A DNA stretch of 29,194 nucleotides from Acidulodesulfobacterium_A sp049965795. GTDB lineage: Bacteria; SZUA-79; Acidulodesulfobacterales; Acidulodesulfobacteraceae. A program made the translations under genes and the position numbers. The stretch spans positions 1 to 29,194 of the forward strand of contig JBMFVW010000021.1 of NCBI GenBank assembly GCA_049965795.1, written 5' to 3'. The notes beneath the pieces were generated by a model that saw only the letters and a program-made list of their open reading frames with translations, was not told where the DNA came from and did no database searches. This document shows, piece by piece, positions 1 to 6,888 of this stretch (position 1 is its first letter; every line of letters starts with the position of its first letter).

Positions 1-75
1 TGGAGCCGGCGATAGGAATCGAACCTACGACCCGCTGATTACGAATCAGCTGCTCTACCCCTGAGCCACGCCGGC
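1..75 (-). tRNA. tRNA-Thr (anticodon CGU)
   Basis: On the minus strand this folds as a complete 75-nt cloverleaf. The acceptor stem is GCCGGCG paired with CGCCGGC, the D stem is GCTC/GAGC, and the anticodon stem GCTGA/TCAGC encloses the loop TTCGTAA, which gives anticodon CGT. The T arm is GTAGG-TTCGATT-CCTAT, followed by T73 and an encoded CCA at the window edge. It decodes ACG. It lies downstream of, and in the same direction as, the Roadblock gene at 161-889. Confidence 0.96.
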
Positions 76-160
76 ATTTGGAAGATTTTAGACGGGTTAA
101 AATTTAAAATTATTTAAATTTTATGTTTTAAACTTTTATTTTTATTTTTCTTTTGTTATC

Positions 161-889
161 TTACGAATTTATAATTTTATTTGCAGCGGTAATAAAATTA
201 AGTCTTTCTTTTTTGTTTTCTATTTCTTGCGCCAAATTATTTATTAAATTTTCAATATTATCTAAATGAAAATTGTTTATATTTTCGTTTAGATCGTTAA
301 GTTTTTCTTCAAAAATTATGGAAGATATAGGTCCTAAATTTTCAGAAAAAAGATCTTTTAGTGCTTCCATTTTATTTTTTGGAACTACTTCGCCGGAACT
401 TATTCCGCTTCCCGACATTACGTTACTGTTTAAAATTGAATCGAACGCAGTCTCGCTTTGAGCAAAAGATCCGGTGCCGTTTTCATTACTTATAATAGCT
501 TCTGTCTTTTTTGGGCTATCGGCGGTTATCGATTGGTTTACTATTTTAACGAACTCGCTTTCAAGATAAGCCGTTTCCATCTTGAGAAGATTAACGTTAG
601 AATTTCTCTTGCTTAGAATAAAAATAAATCCGCTTCCAAATCCGTTGACTATTATATTTCTGTCGTCAAAATTTAAGTAAAGAGAATTAATTTCTATCGA
701 CGAAATAGAATATGAAGCAAATAATTTGCTTATTTCTCGAGATACCCTGTTTATTTGTTCCGACTGTATTTCAGTATCGTTAGCCTCGAATTGTAAAACT
801 TCTCCGTCTAAAGACGATATTGCGCAAGCATCTACTCCTGCAATTTTAAGAATTTTATATATAATACTTTTATCGTCGTTTGCATTCAT
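161..889 (-). CDS. Roadblock/LC7-type protein with a C-terminal helical module
   Basis: The 242-residue protein has an N-terminal Roadblock/LC7-like fold (about residues 10-118). It shows the usual order: helix, a strand around GVDACAISSLDGEVL, helix, the strands IEINSLYLNFDDRNIIVNG, then GFIFILSKR and a closing helix. A Ser/Asn-rich linker (about 119-172) joins this to a helical segment (173-240) containing LGPISSIIFEEKL. That segment resembles short C-terminal modules attached to signalling proteins in other bacteria; this comparison is from memory. Roadblock proteins typically dimerise and regulate small Ras-like GTPases (for example MglB on MglA) or serve as scaffolds. No GTPase gene is in the window, so the partner is unknown. 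There is no signal peptide, so it should be cytoplasmic. It follows the DUF4388/LC7 gene by 41 bp in the same direction, so the two are probably co-transcribed. Confidence 0.72.
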   Translation of the reverse strand: MNANDDKSIIYKILKIAGVDACAISSLDGEVLQFEANDTEIQSEQINRVSREISKLFASYSISSIEINSLYLNFDDRNIIVNGFGSGFIFILSKRNSNVNLLKMETAYLESEFVKIVNQSITADSPKKTEAIISNENGTGSFAQSETAFDSILNSNVMSGSGISSGEVVPKNKMEALKDLFSENLGPISSIIFEEKLNDLNENINNFHLDNIENLINNLAQEIENKKERLNFITAANKIINS

Positions 890-930
890 AAATTTATAAA
901 GTTAAATAGCAACAATATATCAATGATATT

Positions 931-1623
931 CTAATTTTCTTTAAGTAATTTTATAGCTTCCATCTGAGTCTTTAATGCAGGGACTTCAGATGAAACTTTA
1001 AGGCTGTATAAAACATTTTTGTTGTTAATAATTATCTTTTTATAATTATTGGCTTCGCATATAGCGCTTTTTAATTTATTAAAATTCAATATATCGCCTA
1101 ATTCTTTTGATTGATGAAAAAGAAATAAAGCATCGGCGGATTCGAAATCGGTATCGTCGATACCTTTAGAATATAATACTTCGCCGTCCTCTTTAACGGC
1201 AAGAATAGATTCTACGCCTGGTATAACTGATAAAGTTTCCGCAATTTTGACAACCAAAGCAGGACTCGATTCAGCATTGTTTTTTACAATTTCGGAATCG
1301 GAACTTTTTGCGTTATCCTGTTTGCGATTTTTATCTAAATCATCGCTATTGCCGTTGACTATTTCTATAATTTCATCTAAATATTTATCAAGCGTAATTG
1401 CAGGAGCAGATTCGCCTATGCTGACCTGTATATTTATAGGAACGTCTAAGCCGTTTAGGTCTTTAAATACTTCTATGTCCTGTTTTGATCCTAAATCGGC
1501 ATGCAATATTTTTCCGCCTGAAAAATATATAGCGCCCTGCCTGTCTAAAATTTCAAACGATAATTTTATATTTTCAAAACTATAAAATTGATCAAGCTGA
1601 TATTTTATGTCTTCAAGTACCAT
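931..1623 (-). CDS. DUF4388 (PATAN)-like + Roadblock/LC7-like two-domain protein
   Basis: The 230-residue cytoplasmic protein has two parts joined by a charged Asp/Asn/Lys/Ser-rich linker (about 91-120). Residues 1-90 resemble DUF4388/PATAN domains, with the hallmark GAIYFSGGKILHADLGSKQ (30-48) followed by an amphipathic helix. Residues 121-230 look like a second Roadblock/LC7 domain: helix, PGVESILAVKEDGEVLYSKG, a helix, IIINNKNVLYSLKV and a terminal helix. DUF4388 domains occur in bacterial signalling proteins, often near two-component or GTPase modules. The pairing with the adjacent Roadblock gene suggests a hetero-oligomeric regulator (inference). A TATAAT box ends only 5 nt before the ATG and there is no Shine-Dalgarno sequence, so the transcript may be leaderless. 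Confidence 0.65.
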   Translation of the reverse strand: MVLEDIKYQLDQFYSFENIKLSFEILDRQGAIYFSGGKILHADLGSKQDIEVFKDLNGLDVPINIQVSIGESAPAITLDKYLDEIIEIVNGNSDDLDKNRKQDNAKSSDSEIVKNNAESSPALVVKIAETLSVIPGVESILAVKEDGEVLYSKGIDDTDFESADALFLFHQSKELGDILNFNKLKSAICEANNYKKIIINNKNVLYSLKVSSEVPALKTQMEAIKLLKEN

Positions 1624-1628
1624 TTGGT

Positions 1629-1634
1629 ATTATA
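1629..1634 (-). promoter_or_regulatory. -10-like TATAAT immediately upstream of the DUF4388/LC7 gene
   Basis: The minus strand reads a perfect TATAAT ending 5 nt before the ATG at 1623. Transcription starting 6-7 nt downstream of a -10 box would begin at or within the start codon. No recognisable -35 hexamer (best is 3/6) and no Shine-Dalgarno sequence are present. In such AT-rich DNA a chance match is possible. Confidence 0.35.
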
Positions 1635-1772
1635 TTAAAAATATTATTACTTCATTAAATACACAATCTTATTTTATACTATCAAAAAAAACAAGAATAT
1701 GCAATGAAAAATAAATTATGATTAAACGCTATTAAATAGGCGCAACAGAATAAAATAACAAAAAGCTGGAAG

Positions 1773-1849
1773 TGGCGTCCCCAACGGGATTCGAACCCGT
1801 GTTGCCGCCGTGAAAGGGCGATGTCCTGGGCCGGCTAGACGATGGGGAC
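1773..1849 (-). tRNA. tRNA-Glu (anticodon UUC)
   Basis: This is a 77-nt minus-strand cloverleaf with acceptor stem GTCCCCA/TGGGGAC. The anticodon stem CGCC/GGCG encloses loop CTTTCAC (anticodon TTC). The T arm is ACGGG-TTCGAAT-CCCGT, followed by G73 and an encoded CCA. It reads GAA/GAG. It sits between cheZ and the Roadblock pair, all on the minus strand. Confidence 0.97.
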
Positions 1850-1922
1850 AATGTTTTTTAAATGCAGAAAAATTATTATGCCATATTTGTACAAGAAAAG
1901 CAAGAAAAAAAAATAAACGGAT

Positions 1923-2489
1923 TTAAAATCCGAGTTCCCCTAGAATTGAATTTACGTCGTTTTGAGCCATTTTTTGATTGTCGGACACCATATCTTTTAA
2001 TTTCCCGTATATTTCAGCCTTTTTTTCGCTCGGTATTTCTTTTGCTTCCACTTCCGAATCGACTAATACTTTTATAAGTTTTGCCTTAGTTTCATTGAGC
2101 GTATTCTGTATCTTATAAAGTTTCTGCCCGGTTAAATCCTGAAAAGAAAGAAGCGAAAGAACTCCTAATATTTTATCTATATTTTTATTATTAAGCTCTT
2201 TAAGTCCGATAAGGCTCTCCCTTATCTTCTTGGTAGGATTCAAATTTATAAGATCGACGAGCTTTTTATTTATATCGTTTGAGTTTTCGTTTATCTCATC
2301 CAGCAAATTCATTATATTATTTGCCGCTTTTTCCGTTTCCCTGATGATATCGGAAATGCCTTCCTGCGCTAAAGGTATATTTTCGGAGCTTTCTTTGACC
2401 GGCGCTTTTAAATCGCCTATTTTTTTAGTCGCCTCGTCCACAACCTTAGCAAGGTCTTTCAGCTCTTTCATCATATCGTCTATAGCCAT
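1923..2489 (-). CDS. cheZ: CheZ-family protein phosphatase (CheY-P phosphatase)
   Basis: CheZ dephosphorylates phospho-CheY at the flagellar or chemotaxis apparatus. The 188-residue protein is almost entirely helical. It carries the family signature SFQDLTGQKLYKI at 115-127, which retains the Asp and Gln (D118, Q122) equivalent to the catalytic D143 and Q147 of the E. coli enzyme. The extreme C-terminus, NSILGELGF, matches the CheY-docking peptide that ends E. coli CheZ (LLxSLGF type) after a flexible segment. Together these two signatures make the assignment strong. The start is supported by an AGGA 9-10 nt upstream. No cheA, cheY, cheW or flagellar gene lies in the window, so this is an orphan copy that must act on a response regulator encoded elsewhere. 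It follows the tlpA-like gene by 106 bp and precedes tRNA-Glu. Confidence 0.88.
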   Translation of the reverse strand: MAIDDMMKELKDLAKVVDEATKKIGDLKAPVKESSENIPLAQEGISDIIRETEKAANNIMNLLDEINENSNDINKKLVDLINLNPTKKIRESLIGLKELNNKNIDKILGVLSLLSFQDLTGQKLYKIQNTLNETKAKLIKVLVDSEVEAKEIPSEKKAEIYGKLKDMVSDNQKMAQNDVNSILGELGF

Positions 2490-2548
2490 AATATTGTCCT
2501 GTTTTTTTAATATTAAATTAATTTATTATTTATTTTTCGATAATTAAT

Positions 2549-2577
2549 TTTATACACTAAATATGACTAAAAAACAA
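2549..2577 (-). promoter_or_regulatory. candidate sigma-70 promoter for cheZ
   Basis: On the minus strand TTGTTT (2572-2577) is followed after exactly 17 bp by TATAAA (2549-2554). This would give a transcript start near 2542 and a leader of about 50 nt before cheZ. The -35 match is only 3/6, and the region is very AT-rich. Confidence 0.35.
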
Positions 2578-2595
2578 TAATAATTTTTTTTATAT

Positions 2596-3129
2596 TTAAT
2601 TTATATTTAAAAGCTTGTTTGTAATCCCGTAAAGAGCCCCTTTTGTTATCTCGCCTTCCCAGTGAAACATAATACGTCCGTTTTTGGATATAAAAAACGT
2701 CTGCGGTATTTCTCTAATTCCCCCGTAATTGTTTATAACTCTCGATGTTGCATAAACTATGGGGTATGGAATGCCTATATTTTTAATAAAAGACCTTACT
2801 CCTCCGAGATTATTATTTACATTAACGCCTACAACCATCACGCCGTCACGTTTTTCCGACTCGTAAAATTTTTTAATCATAGGTATTTCTGCTCTGCAAG
2901 GCGGACACCATGTAGCCCAAAAATTAATAATTACCACATGACCTTTGAAATTTCGAAGCGAAAAATTATTATATCCGGATAATGACGGATTAAGAACTTT
3001 TAAATTAAAATTGGGCGCTTTTTTTGTCCTTGCTTGCGCGTGTTTAATGCCTACGAAAGAAATACTTGCGAAAATAATTGCGATTATTAGAAACGAGAAT
3101 ATAAAACTGCGTCTGCTGCAACCGGTCAT
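2596..3129 (-). CDS. TlpA/ResA-like periplasmic thioredoxin-fold oxidoreductase
   Basis: The 177-residue protein begins with a positively charged N-terminus and one hydrophobic segment (about 9-27), which suggests a signal anchor or an uncleaved export signal. It is then a compact TlpA/ResA fold: APNFNLKVLNPSL, the strand GHVVIINFWATW, the active-site pair WCPPC (C75, C78), helix AEIPMIKKF, GVMVVGVNV, and IPQTFFISKNGRI with the cis-proline P142. Family members reduce disulfides in the periplasm, typically in cytochrome c haem-site maturation, or serve as general thiol-disulfide reductants. No cytochrome maturation gene is adjacent, so the target is unknown. A lipidated form is unlikely: the early Cys (residue 4) is N-terminal of the hydrophobic stretch. 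It is upstream of and co-oriented with cheZ. Confidence 0.87.
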   Translation of the reverse strand: MTGCSRRSFIFSFLIIAIIFASISFVGIKHAQARTKKAPNFNLKVLNPSLSGYNNFSLRNFKGHVVIINFWATWCPPCRAEIPMIKKFYESEKRDGVMVVGVNVNNNLGGVRSFIKNIGIPYPIVYATSRVINNYGGIREIPQTFFISKNGRIMFHWEGEITKGALYGITNKLLNIN

Positions 3130-3161
3130 TTATTGAACGCTCCTTATTTTATTAAATTTAT

Positions 3162-3261
3162 NNNNNNNNNNNNNNNNNNNNNNNNNNNNNNNNNNNNNNN
3201 NNNNNNNNNNNNNNNNNNNNNNNNNNNNNNNNNNNNNNNNNNNNNNNNNNNNNNNNNNNNN
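3162..3261. other. assembly gap (100 N)
   Basis: Exactly 100 N characters lie between the tlpA-like gene and smpB, the conventional placeholder for a scaffold join of unknown length. The flanks (3137-3161 and 3262-3312) are AT-rich and hold no recognisable gene. Any gene or repeat in the gap is invisible, and adjacency of tlpA and smpB should not be assumed. Confidence 0.98.
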
Positions 3262-3312
3262 TATTTTTTAACGTGTATTATAATATAATAATTAAAAAAA
3301 ATAAATTATATT

Positions 3313-3795
3313 TTAACGATTTAACGACCTGCCTTTAATCGCCCTTTCCACCTCTCTTTTATTTTCTTTTTCTTTAACAGAAGCTCTTTTGTCATAATTT
3401 TTTTTACCTTTTACCAGTGCTATTTCTACTTTTGCCCTGCCTGCTTTTAGATACATTTTTAGAGGAACTACCGTTAAATTTTTTTCTTTTATTTTACCTA
3501 ACAGTTTTAAAATTTCGTGTTTATGCAAAAGCAAAACCCTCGTCCTAAGAGGATCTTTGTTTTCCCTATTGGCTTTTTCGTAAGGACTTATATGTACGTT
3601 CAGCAAAAGCGCTTCTCCGTCTTTTATGACTACATAACCGTCGGAAAGATTTGCTTTGCCGGCTTTTATAGATTTTATTTCCGGACCGTAAAGCGATATT
3701 CCGGCTTCGTACTTTTCGATAATTTCATAAAGAAAAGAGGCTTTTCTGTTATCTGCTACTACTTTTATTTTCTGTCCGGCAAGCGGATTTGACAT
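3313..3795 (-). CDS. smpB: SsrA-binding protein SmpB
   Basis: SmpB binds tmRNA and delivers it to stalled ribosomes in trans-translation. The 160-residue length is typical. Family landmarks are all present: KASFLYEIIEKYEAGISLYG, the GPEIKSIKAGKANLSDGYV block, NVHISPYE, the RTRVLLLHKHEI helix, VVPLKMYLKAGRAKVEIAL, and the GKKNYDKRASVKEKE tail. The basic C-terminal tail normally inserts into the mRNA channel. The gene lies directly downstream of ssrA on the same strand, the classic partner arrangement. A hairpin (3809-3836) separates them. No clear Shine-Dalgarno sequence precedes the ATG. Confidence 0.97.
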   Translation of the reverse strand: MSNPLAGQKIKVVADNRKASFLYEIIEKYEAGISLYGPEIKSIKAGKANLSDGYVVIKDGEALLLNVHISPYEKANRENKDPLRTRVLLLHKHEILKLLGKIKEKNLTVVPLKMYLKAGRAKVEIALVKGKKNYDKRASVKEKENKREVERAIKGRSLNR

Positions 3796-3808
3796 ATATA
3801 AATTTGCG

Positions 3809-3836
3809 GTATTGCCGGACTTAAATCCGGCAATGC
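3809..3836 (-). promoter_or_regulatory. stem-loop between ssrA 3' end and smpB start
   Basis: The arms ATTGCCGGA (3811-3819) and TCCGGCAAT (3826-3834) are perfectly complementary around a 6-nt loop, and the outer G-C pair at 3809/3836 extends the stem. On the minus strand the hairpin starts 27 nt after the mature tmRNA 3' end and ends 14 nt before the smpB ATG. No U-tract follows, so it is not a textbook intrinsic terminator. A processing or stability structure, or a small palindromic repeat, are the alternatives. Confidence 0.55.
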
Positions 3837-3862
3837 GTTTACGATTGAATATTTAAAAATCA

Positions 3863-4215
3863 TGGTGGAGGCGGCGGGAGTCGAACCCGCGTCCGAAGAT
3901 TTAAAACTAAAGCTTCTACATGCTTAGTTTATTCTTTAAATACGGCTTACGAAAGCAAAGAATAAACAAAACCTTTCTTCGCCGTCCTTTTAAAGATTCC
4001 GGTTTGACGAAAAGGAAACGCCAAACCTATACCCTGCAGTTGTCGCCTTTGAATTTTGCAGGTAGAAATTTCAAAGACGTTAGCCGATTAAGCGGCTAAT
4101 GCGTAATCGTAGTTATCTGCGATTATGTTTTGCTTTGAATGATTAACGAGCCTACAAAGCATCCTCGGCATGCAGCTTAAAGCCCTAATATCACCGTCGA
4201 AACCGTTGCGCCCCC
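3863..4215 (-). ncRNA. ssrA: tmRNA (transfer-messenger RNA), one-piece
   Basis: The 353-nt minus-strand RNA starts GGGGGCG and ends CGCCTCC-A-CCA. These ends form the 7-bp tRNA-like acceptor stem with one G-U pair. The 5' part contains the invariant GGTTTCGACGG, and the 3' part contains the T-arm loop TTCGACT. The tag reading frame runs from GCA at 4120 down to the TAA at 4088-4090 and encodes ADNYDYALAA, a degradation tag with the usual hydrophobic LAA end. The YDY core resembles deltaproteobacterial tags (from memory). Tagged proteins go to ClpXP-type proteases. The gene is uninterrupted, not a permuted two-piece form. smpB lies immediately downstream. Confidence 0.97.
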
Positions 4216-4223
4216 ATTATATT

Positions 4224-4229
4224 ATTATA
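4224..4229 (-). promoter_or_regulatory. probable -10 box of ssrA
   Basis: A perfect TATAAT on the minus strand ends 8 nt before the first G of the mature tmRNA, a normal -10 to start-site spacing. A second overlapping TATAAT abuts the first G, too close to serve this start site. The -35 region is weak (TTAAAG at 17 bp spacing). Confidence 0.5.
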
Positions 4230-4331
4230 GAAATTGCACAGAGCAACTTTAAATATTTTTATATCAGTGCTTATAAAAATATATTAACGCATAAATTAAA
4301 CGTATAAACATTATACCATATTTTAAGGGAA

Positions 4332-4436
4332 AGGTGTCAAAGGAAAATGTCCAATTTGTGACGGGGACAGAATTAAATTCCGTTCCCGTATTTAGGGCAA
4401 TCTGACGTCTAATCATACGCTTTTTCCGTGTCACCT
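4332..4436. repeat. imperfect nested inverted repeat of GGTGTCA/GGGACAGAATT type
   Basis: The outer arms are AAGGTGTCAAAGGAAAA near 4332 and its diverged complement ending GTGTCACCTCTTT near 4436. They flank an inner near-palindrome ACGGGGACAGAATT-A-AATTCCGTTCCCGT (4361-4389, 12 of 14 arm positions paired). The core ACAGAATTAAATT is shared with the perfect palindrome at 18765-18799. Such elements resemble REP/MITE sequences mobilised in trans by REP-associated transposases (established for that class). None is encoded here. The right end overlaps the last codons of the yhaM-like gene. Confidence 0.6.
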
Positions 4437-5405
4437 CTTTAAAAACAGCAGGGAATTTAGGAGATACCTGTCAAGCGGTTTTGAATACTGGCTCCATAAA
4501 GCGTTATCGCCGTTGTCTATAAAATCCGAAATCTGATTAATCTTGGAATCCATATTGTCTATATAATGAAGAAGAAACGCTTCCGTTGTTTTCGGTCTTT
4601 TAGGCGAGCCGTATTCCATCTCTCCGTGATGCGATATTATGCTGTGGATTAAAATCAGTTTTAAATTTTCCGGAAATCCGTTTATTTCGGAAATTCTTTT
4701 CTCCACTGCGGACGAGCCTAACACTATATGTCCTAAAAGCCTGCCTTCGTCCGAATATTCTATTACGTTGTTCTTGATTTTAAGTTCTTCTATTTTACCT
4801 GCGTCGTGAAGAAATACAGCCGCAAGAAGAACATCCTTTATAACGTAATTTTTATAATGTTCTGCAAGAAAAACCCCTATTTTAAGCATGCTCAACGTAT
4901 GCTCCAGAAGCCCCCCCACATATGCATGATGTATAGATTTTGCCGCCGGAAGCGTTTTTAATAATTTTACGTAATTTTCGTCTTCTAAAAATTTATCGAC
5001 GAGTTTTATAATATATTCGTCGGTTAAATTTTCCTTTAACACTGTTTTTAAATCGTTATACATAGATTCTATATCGTTCTTCGATGACTTAAAAAAAAGA
5101 GCCGCATCTTCGGCGGCAAGATTTTTAAAATCTATTTTTTCTATCTCCGTAATACTTAGCTGAAGTTCGTTTTGAAACAGAGAACTTTTTGATTTTACTT
5201 TTATTATATCGCCTGTTTCAAAAAGAGGCGCAAGTTTATCGACGTTATCCCAAATATATCCCTTTATTTCGCCGGTTTTATCGGAAAGTTTTAAATAAAC
5301 ATAAGGTTTTCCCGTTTTACCCATAGCCTGAGATTTGCTTTTTACAAGAAAAGCCGACTCTACTTTCTGATTTTCCGTTATTTCAGACACTAAAATTTTT
5401 TCCAT
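4431..5405 (-). CDS. YhaM-type 3'-5' exoribonuclease (OB-fold + HD domain)
   Basis: The 324-residue protein has an N-terminal nucleic-acid-binding OB fold (about 10-95, with KPYVYLKLSDKTGEIKGYIWD). An HD metal-dependent hydrolase domain follows (about 155-320). The HD motif residues are visible: H169 in LLEHT, H200-D201 in FLHDAGK, H226 in LGHIVLG, H259-H260 in ISHHGEMEYGSPK, and D283 in HYIDNMDSK. YhaM family enzymes degrade RNA (and some DNA) from the 3' end in the cytoplasm. It is the last gene of the putative holB-ricT-metG-tatD operon, 25 bp after the preceding stop. The final residues FLKR and the TGA stop fall in the repeat element at 4332-4436. The catalytic domain is intact, so activity should be unaffected. 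An AAGGA precedes the start. Confidence 0.87.
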   Translation of the reverse strand: MEKILVSEITENQKVESAFLVKSKSQAMGKTGKPYVYLKLSDKTGEIKGYIWDNVDKLAPLFETGDIIKVKSKSSLFQNELQLSITEIEKIDFKNLAAEDAALFFKSSKNDIESMYNDLKTVLKENLTDEYIIKLVDKFLEDENYVKLLKTLPAAKSIHHAYVGGLLEHTLSMLKIGVFLAEHYKNYVIKDVLLAAVFLHDAGKIEELKIKNNVIEYSDEGRLLGHIVLGSSAVEKRISEINGFPENLKLILIHSIISHHGEMEYGSPKRPKTTEAFLLHYIDNMDSKINQISDFIDNGDNALWSQYSKPLDRYLLNSLLFLKR

Positions 5406-5430
5406 TTTATCTTTATCCTTTTTATCTTTA

Positions 5431-6888
5431 TTAACCTACGTTATTATAATGCCTTAGTTTAAAATTGACTCCCAGATTTTTTGCAAGATTTTCAATAAAC
5501 GCAATATCGACGCCTGGAAGGTCTATTGCCGTAACGGTCACGTTTTTAATATATTTTTTAGATTCTTTTACAAAATCTATAACCGCATTATAAGGCTTTA
5601 TTCCTTTTGAGGCAAGTTTGGGATCGCATATAGCATCGTATATTTCCGAACTCTGCGCATTTAAGCTTATGCTTACGGAATCGATAATATTTGCAAGTTC
5701 TGCGGCTATGTTGCGTCCGTAAACTGCGTTTGCAAGCCCGTCGGTATCGAGCCTTATTTTTATATCCGCCGAATCTGTTTTATAACGGCCTTTTTTAATC
5801 GCGGCGGCAACTTCTTTTAAGATTTCTATGCGCAAGGTAGGCTCTCCGAGTCCGCAGAATACTACTTCTTTAAAATCCGGATAACGAAAAATAGACGGTA
5901 ATACTTCACCCGCGGAAGGTTCTTTTTTAAGTTTAAGATTGTATCCCTGCACGCAGAAATTGCTTTTGCCGCCCTGATATTTAGGGCAGAAAGTACACCT
6001 GTTGGTACATTTATTGGTAAGATTTACGTAAACGGAGTTCCTTATTTTATAAGCAACTGCAGGATAAAATCCATCCACGCCTTCAAGAGAAAAAAGATTG
6101 ACGGTGTTCTGGACTGTTAAGTCGTCCATTATTTTTAGTTCAATGCCTTTTTGAGCCGCTATAGTTTCCAAAACGAACCGCACGTAAGAAGGCTCGTTTC
6201 TTTTGCCCCTGAAAGTTTGAGGCGCAAGAAACGGGCTGTCGGTTTCGATAAGAATTTTTTCGGAAGGTATTATTTTAGAAACTTCCCTTAATCCTTCGTT
6301 TTTTCTATATGTTATATTACCTGAAAAAGAAATAAAAAAACCCATTTTCATTAATTCTTCCGCTATCGTCTTATCGGTAGAAGAAAAACAATGTATGACC
6401 CCGCCGAAAAAACCGTCCCCGTCTTTTGTATATTCTTTTAAAATCTCTATTGCATCCTCATATGCGTCCCTTATATGAATTATAACCGGCAAGCCTTTGG
6501 AAGAAGCAATTTTAAGCTGAAATCTAAAGAGTTCTTTCTGCTTTATTTTATGTTTTTCAAGTTCCTCTTCCGTAGTTTCCGATAGAAAATAATCTAATCC
6601 GATTTCTCCTACGGCTACTATTTTATCTTTGTGTTCGGAATAATATTTTTCAAACTTTTCCGCAATATCCGCAATATTTTGGCAGGGGCTTTTTGGATGA
6701 ACGCCGAGCGTAGTATATATATTGCCGTGTGAATTAATTATTTCCATTGTTTTATCGATTCTTTCATGCTGAGCCAAAGAACCGATAGAAACCGCATGCG
6801 TAATGCCGTTTTCCGACATTCTCGACAAAACTCCGTCAAGGTCGCCGTCGAATTCATGCATTTCAAGATGGCAGTGCGAATCTATCAT
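5431..6888 (-). CDS. fusion: TatD-family metal-dependent hydrolase + radical SAM protein
   Basis: The 485-residue protein has two full enzymes in one chain. Residues 1-268 are a TatD/YcfH-type TIM-barrel hydrolase with metal ligands H5 and H7 (DSHCH), E95 (GEIGLDY), H138 (VIIHIRD), H166 (GVIHCFS) and D217 (IETDSPFLAP). Residues about 275-485 are a radical SAM domain with the 4Fe-4S triad C294, C298, C301 (NKCTNRCTFCPK). It also has GLGEPTL (346-352), which corresponds to the SAM-binding GGE-like motif. Further on are IRLDTDG and SVSISLNAQ. TatD-linked radical SAM proteins are a recognised family of unknown reaction; TatD proteins act as 3'-5' nucleases or in RNA/DNA quality control. Its ATG overlaps the metG stop by 4 bp (ATGA), implying translational coupling. 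The radical SAM substrate cannot be told from sequence. Confidence 0.9.
   Translation of the reverse strand: MIDSHCHLEMHEFDGDLDGVLSRMSENGITHAVSIGSLAQHERIDKTMEIINSHGNIYTTLGVHPKSPCQNIADIAEKFEKYYSEHKDKIVAVGEIGLDYFLSETTEEELEKHKIKQKELFRFQLKIASSKGLPVIIHIRDAYEDAIEILKEYTKDGDGFFGGVIHCFSSTDKTIAEELMKMGFFISFSGNITYRKNEGLREVSKIIPSEKILIETDSPFLAPQTFRGKRNEPSYVRFVLETIAAQKGIELKIMDDLTVQNTVNLFSLEGVDGFYPAVAYKIRNSVYVNLTNKCTNRCTFCPKYQGGKSNFCVQGYNLKLKKEPSAGEVLPSIFRYPDFKEVVFCGLGEPTLRIEILKEVAAAIKKGRYKTDSADIKIRLDTDGLANAVYGRNIAAELANIIDSVSISLNAQSSEIYDAICDPKLASKGIKPYNAVIDFVKESKKYIKNVTVTAIDLPGVDIAFIENLAKNLGVNFKLRHYNNVG

Noticed and set aside
1862..2077. Plus-strand frame of 71 codons between tRNA-Glu and cheZ
   Set aside because: It mostly lies antisense to the 3' part of cheZ, with Phe/Leu/Arg composition typical of reverse-strand shadows.
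5431..6888. A frameshift joining two separate genes (tatD and a radical SAM gene)
   Set aside because: The frame is continuous with a plausible linker (about 268-275) and all motifs of both halves are intact. A true fusion is simpler than an error.
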